A stretch of 64,000 nucleotides of DNA, taken from the NCBI RefSeq assembly GCF_000187895.1, contig NZ_DS990130.1, positions 248,001-312,000 of the forward strand, in the 5' to 3' direction. The notes below the pieces were generated by a model, which was not told the DNA's origin, searched no databases, and saw only the letters and a program-made list of their open reading frames with translations. The position numbers and the translations under genes are program-made. Positions 24,889 through 34,619 of the stretch are shown here, piece after piece (the stretch's first letter is position 1; each line of letters begins with the position of its first letter). The DNA comes from Phocaeicola plebeius DSM 17135 (lineage in GTDB: Bacteria; Bacteroidota; Bacteroidia; Bacteroidales; Bacteroidaceae).

Positions 24889-24973
24889 TGCTTTTAAAGA
24901 GAGGAGTCTTTTGGTTTCATTTGGTATTTTTTGTAATTGTTGTTGATTATGTTAGAACTTTATGTGGATAAAG

Positions 24974-25005
24974 GTTGTTTTGTAAATGCTATTGTTTTAC
25001 GTTTG
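24974..25005 (+). promoter_or_regulatory. Promoter of the IdeS/Mac-like protease gene
   Basis: GTTG (24974-24977) and TACGTTTG (24998-25005) are 20 bases apart, close to the Bacteroides consensus. The -7 box lies 43 bases before the ATG, leaving a leader of about 36 bases. Confidence 0.6.
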
Positions 25006-25048
25006 CAGACGTTTTATACAACCAATATAGAATCTTTAATAAAGCTTT

Positions 25049-26740
25049 ATGGGTATTGAAACATTGAATTTACGAAAAAATGTGTGGTGGATGTGTGTGA
25101 TGGTGTGGGCCTTTTTATTTTCTTCCTGTTCGACGGAGGATGATATCACATCATCGAGTGATGAATATTTGTCGTTGACTTTTACGAAAACACTTTCGCG
25201 TGCTGATTTGTCGCAAGAGGGTGCCGGAAGTTTCAGTGAAGGAGACTGCATTGGGCTTTATGTAGCATGTGAAGGAAACGTCTCTTATCGGGAACTAACC
25301 TTGACGGATGGTGAGTGGTATCCTCGTCTGAAGCGTTCCGAATTTGGGAAAGGACGTTTGACTTTATCGGCGCATTATCCTGTTTTATCGGAATCTTCAA
25401 GAATATCTCCTGAATCTTCTTCATTTTCGGTAGCTTCCGTACAGTCGGGAACTGGAAAGGATGCTTCCGATTTATTGTTTGCCCAAACCGTATTGGAAGA
25501 AGGAAGTTATCGATCAGCATTGATGTTTAACCATGTTTTACACCGTTTGAAAATACAACTTCAAAATGATGCGGAAGATGTAGAGGTCTTTGTGCGCAGT
25601 AAGGTCGATGGAAAGGTAAACTTGCTGACAGGTGAAACCTCTGTGAGCACTGACGAATATCAGTGGATTACTCCATGGAAAAATTCGGATGGAAATTGGG
25701 AGGCCGTTATATATCCACAGGAGACTACTCCTTATCGAGAAGGAGAAGGGTTGTTGAAAATTGTGACGCAGGGAAAAGAATCTTTTTTTAAGGCTCCTGA
25801 TAATGCCTCGGATGGAACCGTGTTGTCTGATTTTGAGTCAGGTAAGCAAGTGACTATTCGTTTGTCGCTCAAGGAAGGCGATGTGCAGTGGGCAAATAAA
25901 AAAGTATGGGTTTATGGAATTACCTCTCCCGATGAAAAGGACTGGAAGTTACTTTATCCCGGATTGTTTACATCTACTGCTTTGGTTTGGAAGAAAGAAT
26001 ATGGTTGGTATGATTGTAATAAACTAAATCCTACAGCGAATCCCGATGGAGTGCCCGATGGGTATATGTGTTGGGCTGCTACAGCGTCAAATATGTTGCA
26101 ATGGTGGATTGACCAGAATAAACGTTATATCGACATGTATGGGGATAAGTATACAGGACCGGATTATACATACCCATCTGGTAAAAAACAGGAAAGTAAT
26201 ATTTTTCAGTGTTTTTTAGATGCATTTCCCAATGAGGCTGGAAAGGGGGATGAAGGTGCTAACTGGTTCATACATGGAATAGCTCCTTCGTATCCTCATA
26301 ATAAGCCTTTAAATCCAGCAGGATATTTCAAGGATGTTTTTCCGGAAGGTGTACGTTTGGGAACCAATGTAGGAGGTCTTAGTAAGGAGCGTTTCAATGA
26401 AGTGATAAAAGATGCTTTGAGTACCAAGAAGGCGATAGGACTTTCTGTGGGACCGATAAGAGAGGGACATGTAATAACCATGTGGGGAGCGGAGTTTGAT
26501 GAAAATGGTGATGTATCTCATATTTATGTAGCGGACAATAATGACCGGGATACTTATGAATTTTTTAAAGGAGTAGGATGTTTCAAGTATCAGATTAGTT
26601 ATGAAAAATATCCTGAAGGTGCCACCTATACTTGTTATAAGGAGGGATATATTCCTTATGATAGACCTATTGTGATAAATCGCTTAGTATTTCTTGATTT
26701 AGGTGAGAAATACTGGAAGCAATATTTAGGTATTGAATAA
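25049..26740 (+). CDS. Surface lipoprotein with fimbrillin-like domain and IdeS/Mac-like cysteine protease domain
   Basis: A 563-residue lipoprotein. The N-terminus is a lipoprotein signal with lipobox FSSC (Cys27), followed by STEDD, an acidic stretch that fits the Bacteroidetes surface-export signal. Residues about 40-275 look like a fimbrillin-type beta domain. Residues about 285-545 resemble the IdeS/Mac (peptidase C66) family: YDCNK, then CWAATASNMLQWWIDQN with catalytic Cys341, then GHVITMWGAEFDENG with His474, and IYVADNND with Asp496. The His-to-Asp distance of 22 equals that recalled for IdeS (His262, Asp284). IdeS-family enzymes cleave immunoglobulins at the hinge; whether this one does is unknown. 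It is a single-gene unit. Confidence 0.87.
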   Translation: MGIETLNLRKNVWWMCVMVWAFLFSSCSTEDDITSSSDEYLSLTFTKTLSRADLSQEGAGSFSEGDCIGLYVACEGNVSYRELTLTDGEWYPRLKRSEFGKGRLTLSAHYPVLSESSRISPESSSFSVASVQSGTGKDASDLLFAQTVLEEGSYRSALMFNHVLHRLKIQLQNDAEDVEVFVRSKVDGKVNLLTGETSVSTDEYQWITPWKNSDGNWEAVIYPQETTPYREGEGLLKIVTQGKESFFKAPDNASDGTVLSDFESGKQVTIRLSLKEGDVQWANKKVWVYGITSPDEKDWKLLYPGLFTSTALVWKKEYGWYDCNKLNPTANPDGVPDGYMCWAATASNMLQWWIDQNKRYIDMYGDKYTGPDYTYPSGKKQESNIFQCFLDAFPNEAGKGDEGANWFIHGIAPSYPHNKPLNPAGYFKDVFPEGVRLGTNVGGLSKERFNEVIKDALSTKKAIGLSVGPIREGHVITMWGAEFDENGDVSHIYVADNNDRDTYEFFKGVGCFKYQISYEKYPEGATYTCYKEGYIPYDRPIVINRLVFLDLGEKYWKQYLGIE

Positions 26741-26765
26741 ATCATACTTCTTGTGAAGACATGAA

Positions 26766-26816
26766 AATGCCCCGAATCTGACAGCTTGATTAGCTTACGG
26801 ATTCGGGGTATTTTGC
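26766..26816. terminator. Bidirectional terminator between the protease gene and hppA
   Basis: Arms ccccgaatc and gattcgggg around a 21-base loop, flanked by A-rich sequence on the left and ttttgctttt on the right. It separates two convergent genes. Confidence 0.75.
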
Positions 26817-26831
26817 TTTTATCCTAGTTTA

Positions 26832-29036
26832 TCAGAATAAGCTCCATGAAACGGTCAGACCAGCCATGACGATGGCTACCATGCTCATCAGTTTAATCAG
26901 GATGTTCAGGCTGGGACCGGAGGTATCTTTAAACGGGTCACCTACCGTATCGCCTACTACTGTGGCCCGATGTACTTCACTGCCTTTCCCGCCAAAGTTT
27001 CCTTCTTCCACGTATTTCTTGGCATTGTCCCAGGCACCTCCGGAATTGGCCATGAAAATTGCTAGAATGAAGCCTGAAGAAAGTCCACCTATCAGCAGAC
27101 CGATGACGCCCGGCACACCAAACAGCAGACCTGTCACAATGGGGGCGATGATGGCCAACAGTGACGGGAATACCATTTCTTTCTGTGCGCCAAGGGTGGA
27201 AATCTGTACACAGCGTGCGTAGTCAGGTTCAGTCTTTCCTTCCAGAATACCTTTGATTTCACGGAACTGCCGGCGTACTTCCTCTACCATGTGGGCAGCT
27301 GCTCTTCCTACAGCATTCATGGTCAGTCCGCAGAACAGAAAGGCCATCATGCTACCGATAAACATTCCCGAAAGTACCTTGGGATTCATAAGCGTGACAT
27401 CGTAGAACATCATGAAGTCCGTGAATCCGGCTTCCTGAATCATTACTTCCAGTCCGTTGGGAAGTTCCAGTACGGTGGTACCGATACGTTCCAGTCCGAT
27501 GCGTATTTCTTCAATGTAAGAAGCCAGTAGTGCCAGTCCGGTCAGGGCGGCAGAACCGATGGCGAAACCTTTACCCGTAGCGGCTGTGGTATTGCCCAGT
27601 GAATCCAGTGCATCTGTGCGTTTGCGGACTTCTGCTCCCAAACCACTCATTTCCGCATTACCGCCGGCATTGTCGGCAATCGGTCCGTAGGCATCCGTGG
27701 CTAATGTGATGCCCAAAGTGGACAGCATACCCACGGCAGCGATACCGATGCCATAAAGTCCCATGCTGATGTTGGTGAAATCGAAACCAGAGGCCAGCCA
27801 GTAAGACAGGATGATGCCGGCTACAACTGCAATGACCGGAATCGTAGTGGATACCATTCCTAATCCGATGCCCGAAATGATGACGGTAGCCGGACCTGTT
27901 TTTCCGCTTTCCGCCAGTTTTTGAGTGGGCTTGTAGGATTGGGAAGTGTAGAATTCAGTAGATTGTCCGATGACGATGCCTACAATCAGTCCGATGACTA
28001 CAGCCAGTGAAATATACAGCCAGTTATCAATTTGCAGTACCCAAAGAATGCTAAAGGTGGCGATGACAATCAATCCCGCACTGAGGTTGGTGCCTGTAGA
28101 CAAAGCCTTGAGCAATTCTCTCATGCCTGCATTTTCTTTGGTGCGCACGGCAAAAATGCCGATGATGGACAAGATAATACCTACGGCTGCAATCAGCATC
28201 GGGGCGATGACGGCTTTAAACTGCATGGCGGTATCTCCCGTGCCGATATAGGCAGCAGCTCCCAGGGCAGCGGTAGCCAGAATCGAACCGCAGTAGGATT
28301 CATAGAGATCGGCTCCCATTCCGGCCACATCACCTACGTTATCGCCTACATTGTCGGCAATCGTAGCCGGGTTGCGTGGGTCGTCTTCCGGAATGCCCGC
28401 TTCTACTTTTCCCACCAGGTCAGCTCCCACATCGGCCGCCTTGGTATAAATACCTCCTCCTACACGTGCAAACAAAGCTTGGGTGGAGGCGCCCATTCCG
28501 AAAGTCAGCATCGTGGTGGTAATGACGCATAACTTGGCAGTGGGGTTCAGTGCATCTTCCGGAATGCAGAAATCCAACAGCAGGTACCAGAAAGAAATAT
28601 CAAACAATCCCAGTCCTACGACCACAAGTCCCATAACCGCTCCACTGCGAAATGCCACCTTTAATCCTTTGTTCAGAGAGTTGCGTGCGGCATTTGCGGT
28701 ACGTGCAGAGGCATACGTAGCGGTTTTCATACCTAAGTAACCCGACAGACCGGAGAAGAAACCTCCAGTGAGGAATGCTACGGGTACCCACGGATTTTGC
28801 AAGTTGAACCCATAGGCCATGATGGCAAACAAGGCAGCCAGTCCGATAAATACAAGGGTAACTATTTTATATTGCTGTTTCAGGTAAGACATGGCTCCTT
28901 TCCGGACATACGATGCAATGCGTGCCATGGTGGGGGTACCTTCGCTTTCCTGCTTCATTTGCCGGTAGAAGTATCCGGCAAGTGCCAATGCCAGCAGCGA
29001 TGCCGCCGGGACCAGCCAGAATAGATATGTTTCCAT
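26832..29036 (-). CDS. hppA: Membrane-bound ion-pumping pyrophosphatase, K+-dependent type
   Basis: A protein of about 734 residues with 16 or so membrane segments that pumps Na+ and/or H+ using pyrophosphate hydrolysis. The PPi-binding loop is [20 protein letters not shown] with [15 protein letters not shown]. The start at 29036 ([10 protein letters not shown]) is preferred over one nine residues upstream. The segment [14 protein letters not shown] has Ala where K+-independent enzymes have Lys, the accepted sign of a K+-dependent enzyme, and K+-dependent enzymes from Bacteroides are known to pump Na+ or both Na+ and H+. A minus-strand -7 box (TAAGTTTG, 29061-29068) lies just upstream. Confidence 0.95.
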   Translation of the reverse strand: METYLFWLVPAASLLALALAGYFYRQMKQESEGTPTMARIASYVRKGAMSYLKQQYKIVTLVFIGLAALFAIMAYGFNLQNPWVPVAFLTGGFFSGLSGYLGMKTATYASARTANAARNSLNKGLKVAFRSGAVMGLVVVGLGLFDISFWYLLLDFCIPEDALNPTAKLCVITTTMLTFGMGASTQALFARVGGGIYTKAADVGADLVGKVEAGIPEDDPRNPATIADNVGDNVGDVAGMGADLYESYCGSILATAALGAAAYIGTGDTAMQFKAVIAPMLIAAVGIILSIIGIFAVRTKENAGMRELLKALSTGTNLSAGLIVIATFSILWVLQIDNWLYISLAVVIGLIVGIVIGQSTEFYTSQSYKPTQKLAESGKTGPATVIISGIGLGMVSTTIPVIAVVAGIILSYWLASGFDFTNISMGLYGIGIAAVGMLSTLGITLATDAYGPIADNAGGNAEMSGLGAEVRKRTDALDSLGNTTAATGKGFAIGSAALTGLALLASYIEEIRIGLERIGTTVLELPNGLEVMIQEAGFTDFMMFYDVTLMNPKVLSGMFIGSMMAFLFCGLTMNAVGRAAAHMVEEVRRQFREIKGILEGKTEPDYARCVQISTLGAQKEMVFPSLLAIIAPIVTGLLFGVPGVIGLLIGGLSSGFILAIFMANSGGAWDNAKKYVEEGNFGGKGSEVHRATVVGDTVGDPFKDTSGPSLNILIKLMSMVAIVMAGLTVSWSLF

Positions 29037-29202
29037 AATATAGTTGAATAAGAGTTTCTCCAAACTTACAAAAAATCCCGAAGAAAACGAATAAAATGCG
29101 GGAGATTCTACTGGCAGAAAAGGCGGATAATTTGGCTTTTATGTGATGGCTCTGCTTTTTTCTAAATTCGGTAAGTTTATTCGGAAACTTTTCAAGTTTT
29201 TT

Positions 29203-29293
29203 TATGTTTCCCGTCGCGGAACCGTATGTTTTCCGTTCGGGAACCCTACGTTTTTGCGACGGGAAACATAGGGTTTGCAGTAGGAAAACGTAG
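29203..29293. repeat. Intergenic palindrome cluster with core TATGTTTCCCGTCGC
   Basis: TATGTTTCCCGTCGC (29203-29217) and its exact reverse complement GCGACGGGAAACATA (29256-29270) form a 15-bp perfect inverted repeat. Between and after them are shorter variants: cgtatgttttccg, ttcgggaaccctacgttttt and taggaaaacgtag. It resembles the clusters at 5466, 18536 and 46082 in layout but has a different core. Confidence 0.7.
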
Positions 29294-29471
29294 AAAACGA
29301 ACAAGGAAAATAGCAAGAATATGCAGGGAATTTTCAATTTAAGGATAATGGCATGTCAAAAAGCTTTCCGGAATGCGGTAAAAACCAGCCCTCTGTTATA
29401 AAGAAATGAGGTTTTGTGGCAGATTGTTGTTTTTTATTTGATATAAGTGTGATATTGTGAGATATTTTCAA

Positions 29472-29479
29472 TATATTTG
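29472..29479 (+). promoter_or_regulatory. -7 box upstream of the acn-icd-gltA operon
   Basis: TATATTTG matches TAnnTTTG and ends 27 bases before the aconitase ATG. A clear -33 element was not found at the usual spacing. Confidence 0.5.
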
Positions 29480-29506
29480 CGCACGAAGTTATAAAAGATT
29501 GTTCAG

Positions 29507-31762
29507 ATGATTTACGACATGGAAATGCAGAAGACGTTCTATGCGTCGTATGCAGAAAAAGTAGAAAAGGCCCGTAAGAAACTGGGGCGTGCCATGACTT
29601 TGGCTGAAAAAATATTGTATGCACATTTATACGACGAAAACACGGTGGCAGCTTTCCGTCGGGGGGAAGAGTATGTTAACTTCCGTCCGGACCGCGTAGC
29701 CATGCAGGATGCGACGGCCCAGATGGCGCTGTTGCAGTTTATGAATGCGGGAAAATCCGTTTCAGCTGTTCCTGCTACCGTACATTGTGACCATTTGATT
29801 CAAGCATATAAAGGAGTGGAAGAGGATTTGCCTTCTGCTTGCACTACCAATAAAGAGGTATACGATTTTCTGAAAAGTGTGGCTTCGAAGTACGGCATCG
29901 GCTTCTGGAAACCGGGAGCAGGTATCATTCATCAGGTTGTACTCGAGAACTATGCGTTTCCGGGTGGCATGATGGTGGGAACCGACTCACACACCCCGAA
30001 TGCCGGTGGATTGGGTATGATTGCCATTGGTGTGGGCGGTGCCGACGCAGTGGACGTAATGACTGGCATGGAATGGGAACTGAAGATGCCAAAACTGATT
30101 GGGGTGAAGCTGACCGGTGCGTTGAACGGATGGGCTTCACCAAAAGATGTGATTTTGAAACTGGCAGGTATTCTCACCGTGAAGGGAGGAACGAATGCCA
30201 TTATTGAATATTTCGGAGAGGGAACCCGCTCGTTGTCTGCTACCGGCAAGGCTACTATCTGTAACATGGGAGCTGAGGTGGGAGCTACGACTTCTGTTTT
30301 CCCTTACGATGAGGAGATGAAGCGCTACCTTTGTGCTACCGGACGTGAAGATATTGCCGAACTAGCTGAGGCTAATGCGGCCGATTTGCGGGCGGATGCG
30401 GAAGTGGCACTGCAGCCGGAAAAGTATTACGACCGTTTGATTGAAATTGACCTTTCTGCACTGGAACCGTATGTGAACGGACCGTTTACGCCCGATGCAG
30501 CTTGTCCGGTATCGGAATTTGCTGCCCGTGTGAAGAAGGAAGGGTTCCCGCAGAAGATGGAAGTGGGATTGATTGGTTCTTGTACCAACTCTTCTTATCA
30601 GGATTTGAGTCGTGCAGCTTCGGTAGCCCGTCAGGTAAAGGCAAAAGGTTTGAAGATGCAGGCTTCGCTGATTATCAATCCGGGTTCGGAACAGGTATAT
30701 TGCACGGCTCAGCGCGACGGCATGATTGAGGATTTGAAGAGCATCGGCGGTGTAGTGATGACCAATGCCTGCGGTCCTTGTATCGGACAGTGGAAGCGAG
30801 TGACCGACGATCCGCTTCGGGCCAATTCTATCGTGACTTCGTTCAACCGTAACTTTGCCAAGCGTGCCGATGGCAATCCGAACACGCATGCGTTCATTGC
30901 TTCACCGGAAATGGCTGTGGCGTTTGCTATTGCGGGCGACCTGTGCTTTAATCCGCTGACGGATACCCTGAAGAATGAGAAGGGAGAAGAGGTCAGACTT
31001 GATCCGCCGATAGGGGAAACACTGCCACAGAAAGGATTTACAGTAGATGACAATGGTTATGTGGCTCCTTCGGCCGACGGAGGAAAGGTAGAAGTGACCA
31101 TTCAGCCGGACTCACAGCGCTTGCAGAAACTGGAACCGTTTGCTGCATGGAATGGAGAAGACTTCATGGAACTTCCGCTGCTGATTAAGACGCAGGGAAA
31201 ATGTACTACCGACCACATCTCTATGGCCGGACCATGGTTGCGCTTCCGCGGACACCTGGAAAATATTTCCGATAATATGCTGATGGGTGCTGTCAATGCA
31301 TTCAACGGTAAGACTAACTGCGTATGGAATCAGTTGACTGGCGAATATGAAGCCGTTTCGGCAGTGGCCAAGCAGTACAAGGCAAAGGGCATGGGCTCTA
31401 TCGTAGTGGCAGAAGAAAACTACGGAGAGGGTTCCAGTCGTGAACATGCCGCCATGGAACCGCGCTTTCTGAACGTGCGGGTAATCCTGGCCAAGAGTTT
31501 TGCCCGTATTCATGAAACAAACTTGAAGAAACAGGGTATGCTGGCACTGACTTTTGCCGACAAGAACGATTACGACAAGGTACGTGAGCACGACCGGATT
31601 TCTATCTTGGGATTGCAACGCTTTGCTCCGGGTAAACCGTTGCATGCCGTATTGACGCACGAAGACGGCACGACAGAAACATTCGAAGTGCTTCATACCT
31701 ATAATGAAATGCAAATTAACTGGTTTAAGGCCGGTTCAGCCTTGAACACCTTTAAAAAATGA
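29507..31762 (+). CDS. acn: Aconitate hydratase
   Basis: A 751-residue aconitase interconverting citrate and isocitrate. The 4Fe-4S ligands are in [10 protein letters not shown] and [22 protein letters not shown] and [20 protein letters not shown] are substrate-binding blocks, and the C-terminal swivel domain is complete. The mitochondrial-like form is the one usually seen in Bacteroidales. It overlaps icd by 4 bases (ATGA), and gltA follows, so the whole oxidative route from oxaloacetate and acetyl-CoA to 2-oxoglutarate is one operon. The likely role in this anaerobe is glutamate synthesis. Confidence 0.97.
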   Translation: MIYDMEMQKTFYASYAEKVEKARKKLGRAMTLAEKILYAHLYDENTVAAFRRGEEYVNFRPDRVAMQDATAQMALLQFMNAGKSVSAVPATVHCDHLIQAYKGVEEDLPSACTTNKEVYDFLKSVASKYGIGFWKPGAGIIHQVVLENYAFPGGMMVGTDSHTPNAGGLGMIAIGVGGADAVDVMTGMEWELKMPKLIGVKLTGALNGWASPKDVILKLAGILTVKGGTNAIIEYFGEGTRSLSATGKATICNMGAEVGATTSVFPYDEEMKRYLCATGREDIAELAEANAADLRADAEVALQPEKYYDRLIEIDLSALEPYVNGPFTPDAACPVSEFAARVKKEGFPQKMEVGLIGSCTNSSYQDLSRAASVARQVKAKGLKMQASLIINPGSEQVYCTAQRDGMIEDLKSIGGVVMTNACGPCIGQWKRVTDDPLRANSIVTSFNRNFAKRADGNPNTHAFIASPEMAVAFAIAGDLCFNPLTDTLKNEKGEEVRLDPPIGETLPQKGFTVDDNGYVAPSADGGKVEVTIQPDSQRLQKLEPFAAWNGEDFMELPLLIKTQGKCTTDHISMAGPWLRFRGHLENISDNMLMGAVNAFNGKTNCVWNQLTGEYEAVSAVAKQYKAKGMGSIVVAEENYGEGSSREHAAMEPRFLNVRVILAKSFARIHETNLKKQGMLALTFADKNDYDKVREHDRISILGLQRFAPGKPLHAVLTHEDGTTETFEVLHTYNEMQINWFKAGSALNTFKK

Positions 31763-33030
31763 GAGAAATGAGCAATAAGATGTATATGCAGGACGGGAAA
31801 CTAGTGGTTCCCGATCACGTAGTGATTCCTTTTATCGAAGGGGATGGAGTAGGAGCAGAAATCACTCCGGTTTGTCAGAAAATTGTCAATACAGCAGTAG
31901 AGCTGGCCTACGTAGGCAAGCGCCGCATTGAATGGAAAGAGGTGCTGGCCGGCGGAAAGGCTTTTGAGCAGACTGGTGAATGGTTGCCGGAGGCTACGCT
32001 GGAAGCATTCAAGGAATATCTGGTAGGTATCAAAGGTCCGTTGACCACTCCGGTAGGCGGTGGTATCCGTTCGCTGAACGTGGCATTGCGTCAGACGCTT
32101 GATTTGTATGTCTGCCTGCGTCCGGTACGCTGGTTCAAAGGAGTCGTTTCTCCGGTGAAAGAGCCGCACAAGGTGAACATGCACATTTTCCGCGAAAATA
32201 CGGAAGACATTTATGCGGGTATCGAATGGGAACAAGGTACACCGGAAGCACAGAAATTCTATGCTTTCCTTCGTGATGAGATGGGTGTGACCAAGGTACG
32301 TTTCCCGGAAACCTCTTCATTTGGTGTGAAACCCGTGTCAAAGGAAGGTACCCAGCGACTGGTACGTGCAGCCATTGAATACGCGTTGCAACACGGCTTG
32401 CCGTCAGTGACACTGGTACACAAGGGAAATATCATGAAGTTTACGGAAGGAGGTTTCAAGCGCTGGGGATACGAAGTGGCTGAAACTGAGTTCAAGGACC
32501 AGACTTTCACCATGAACGAATATGACCGCTTGAAGAAAGAGTTGGGTGAAGAGTCGGCCAAGGCTGCCGTAGCCAAAGCCATCAACGATGGAAAAGTGGT
32601 GGTGAAGGATTGTATTGCAGATGCTTTCCTGCAAAACACCCTGCTCATTCCGGAAGAATATTCAGTCATTGCTACGCTGAACCTGAACGGTGATTATGTG
32701 TCCGACCAGCTGGCAGCCATGGTGGGTGGTATCGGTATCGCACCGGGAGCCAATATCAATTACAAGAGCGGACATGCCATCTTTGAAGCTACTCACGGCA
32801 CGGCACCGAACATTGCCGGAAAGAATGTGGTGAATCCGTGTTCCTTGCTGCTCTCTTCTGTCATGATGCTGGAGTACATGGGCTGGAAAGAAGCTGCCCA
32901 ACTGATTGTGAATGCCTTGGAGAAAGCTTTTTCGAAAGGGGAGGCTACTCATGATTTGGCGCGTTTCATGCCGAATGGTCACGCGTTGGGCACGAATGAA
33001 TTTGGACAGGAAATCATTTCTTTGCTGTAA
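31759..33030 (+). CDS. icd: NADP-dependent isocitrate dehydrogenase
   Basis: A 423-residue enzyme oxidising isocitrate to 2-oxoglutarate and CO2. Family blocks are [40 protein letters not shown] (substrate-binding Ser and Arg), [27 protein letters not shown] and [21 protein letters not shown] homodimeric E. coli-like Icd is indicated by length and motifs. It starts within the aconitase stop; an alternative start is [10 protein letters not shown] three codons later. gltA starts 53 bases downstream. Confidence 0.95.
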   Translation: MREMSNKMYMQDGKLVVPDHVVIPFIEGDGVGAEITPVCQKIVNTAVELAYVGKRRIEWKEVLAGGKAFEQTGEWLPEATLEAFKEYLVGIKGPLTTPVGGGIRSLNVALRQTLDLYVCLRPVRWFKGVVSPVKEPHKVNMHIFRENTEDIYAGIEWEQGTPEAQKFYAFLRDEMGVTKVRFPETSSFGVKPVSKEGTQRLVRAAIEYALQHGLPSVTLVHKGNIMKFTEGGFKRWGYEVAETEFKDQTFTMNEYDRLKKELGEESAKAAVAKAINDGKVVVKDCIADAFLQNTLLIPEEYSVIATLNLNGDYVSDQLAAMVGGIGIAPGANINYKSGHAIFEATHGTAPNIAGKNVVNPCSLLLSSVMMLEYMGWKEAAQLIVNALEKAFSKGEATHDLARFMPNGHALGTNEFGQEIISLL

Positions 33031-33083
33031 TAGTCAGAGGATTTTCTTGTCGGAGTGTTTTTAATGGATAAAAAGAGAAGTTT

Positions 33084-34424
33084 ATGAAGAAAGAATATAT
33101 AGTTTACAAACTTTCCGAGTGTGCCAAGCAGGCATGCCGCATCGACAACGAACTGTTCACGAAATACAATGTAAAGCGAGGTCTGCGTAACGAAGATGGT
33201 ACGGGTGTGCTCGTGGGACTGACAAAGATTGGTAATGTGGTGGGCTATGAACGTACCGACCAGGGATTGAAGGCTATTCCGGGTAAGTTGTTCTATCGTG
33301 GATACGATTTGGATGACATTGCTCATGCCTTGCTGCGCGAGAAGCGTTTCGGCTTTGAGGAAGTGGCTTATCTGCTGTTGTCGGGTGAACTTCCGGACAG
33401 CGAACAACTGGCTTCGTTCAAGGAACTCATCAATGACAATATGCCGCTGGACAAGAAGACGACCATGAACATTATCGATCTGGAAGGGCAGAACATCATG
33501 AACATCCTGGCACGTAGCGTGCTCGAAATGTACACGTTCGACCCAAATCCGGATGATATTTCACGCGACAACCTGATGCGTCAGTCCATCGAACTGATTT
33601 CAAAGTTCCCGACCATCATTGCGTATGCGTATAGCATCTATCGTCATAGCATACACGGACGTTCGCTGCACATTCGCCATCCGCACGAGAATCTGTCGCT
33701 GGCCGAAAACTTCCTTTACATGATTAAGAAAGAATACACTCCACTGGAAGCGCGTATGCTCGACTTGTTGCTGGTGCTTCAGGCAGAGCATGGAGGTGGT
33801 AACAACTCTACATTTACCGTACGTGTCACCAGTTCTACTCGCACGGATACTTATTCCAGCATTGCAGCCGGAATCGGTTCGTTGAAAGGTCCTCTGCACG
33901 GAGGTGCCAACATTCAGGTGGTAAAGATGTTCCATCACTTGAAAGAGGTAATTTCTGACTGGACGAATGTAGACGAAATCGATACCTATCTGACCCGTAT
34001 GCTGAATAAAGAAGCCTACGATGGCAGTGGGTTGATTTACGGTATCGGTCATGCGGTATACACGATTTCCGATCCGCGTGCCGTATTGCTGAAAGAACTG
34101 GCTGGTGAACTGGTGGCAGAAAAGGGGTGTGAGAAAGAATTTGCCTTCCTTGAACTGTTGGAACAGCGTGCCATCGAATGCTTCAAGAAAGTGAAAGGAA
34201 CCAAGAAGCAGGTTTGCTCGAATGTGGATTTCTATTCAGGCTTTATCTACGAACTGATGGGTTTGCCGCATGAAATCTATACGCCGCTGTTTGCCATGGC
34301 CCGTATTGTAGGATGGACGGCACACCGTATTGAGGAACTGAACTTCGAAGGTCGTCGCATTATCCGTCCGGCGTACAAGAATGTGCTGGAGGAAGTGGAC
34401 TACAAGCCGATAGGAGAACGATAA
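33084..34424 (+). CDS. gltA: Citrate synthase
   Basis: A 446-residue citrate synthase condensing oxaloacetate and acetyl-CoA. The active-site His and Asp regions are LQAEHGGGNNSTFTVRV, GPLHGGANIQVVKM and GIGHAVYTISDPRA. The N-terminal about 60 residues precede the usual IPGKLFYRGYDLDDIA block, as in the larger Bacteroidales form. It is the third gene of the acn-icd-gltA operon and is followed by a terminator. Confidence 0.96.
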   Translation: MKKEYIVYKLSECAKQACRIDNELFTKYNVKRGLRNEDGTGVLVGLTKIGNVVGYERTDQGLKAIPGKLFYRGYDLDDIAHALLREKRFGFEEVAYLLLSGELPDSEQLASFKELINDNMPLDKKTTMNIIDLEGQNIMNILARSVLEMYTFDPNPDDISRDNLMRQSIELISKFPTIIAYAYSIYRHSIHGRSLHIRHPHENLSLAENFLYMIKKEYTPLEARMLDLLLVLQAEHGGGNNSTFTVRVTSSTRTDTYSSIAAGIGSLKGPLHGGANIQVVKMFHHLKEVISDWTNVDEIDTYLTRMLNKEAYDGSGLIYGIGHAVYTISDPRAVLLKELAGELVAEKGCEKEFAFLELLEQRAIECFKKVKGTKKQVCSNVDFYSGFIYELMGLPHEIYTPLFAMARIVGWTAHRIEELNFEGRRIIRPAYKNVLEEVDYKPIGER

Positions 34425-34440
34425 GTTGTAGAATCTTATA

Positions 34441-34491
34441 GAAGCGAAGTCGTGAGAGCTAGATGAAAGGTTCTTGCGGCTTCGCTTTTTT
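34441..34491 (+). terminator. Terminator of the acn-icd-gltA operon
   Basis: Arms agcgaagtc and ggcttcgct (one G-U) are followed by ttttttat, about 20 bases after the gltA stop. Confidence 0.8.
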
Positions 34492-34565
34492 ATGCCCTGA
34501 ATAAATAAGTCAGAAAATATCCATATAAAATCATTCTGTCTAAATTCGGATATTGTATTGTCGCC

Positions 34566-34573
34566 TAAATTTG
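34566..34573 (+). promoter_or_regulatory. -7 box upstream of the GH78-like gene
   Basis: TAAATTTG fits TAnnTTTG and lies about 47 bases before the preferred ATG at 34620. No consensus -33 was found, which would suit an activator-dependent promoter, and an AraC gene lies beside it. Confidence 0.45.
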
Positions 34574-34619
34574 CAAATGGAAATAAAGACGTTTTACAAT
34601 GTATGAAGGAAAAAATTAT

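Larger units (their letters stand above)
29064..29506. other. Divergent intergenic region between hppA and aconitase
   Basis: This 443-base gap has no credible gene. It contains the hppA -7 box (29061-29068, minus), a palindrome cluster at 29203-29293, and a -7 box for aconitase (TATATTTG, 29472-29479). Nothing recognisable lies in about 29300-29460. Confidence 0.65.
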
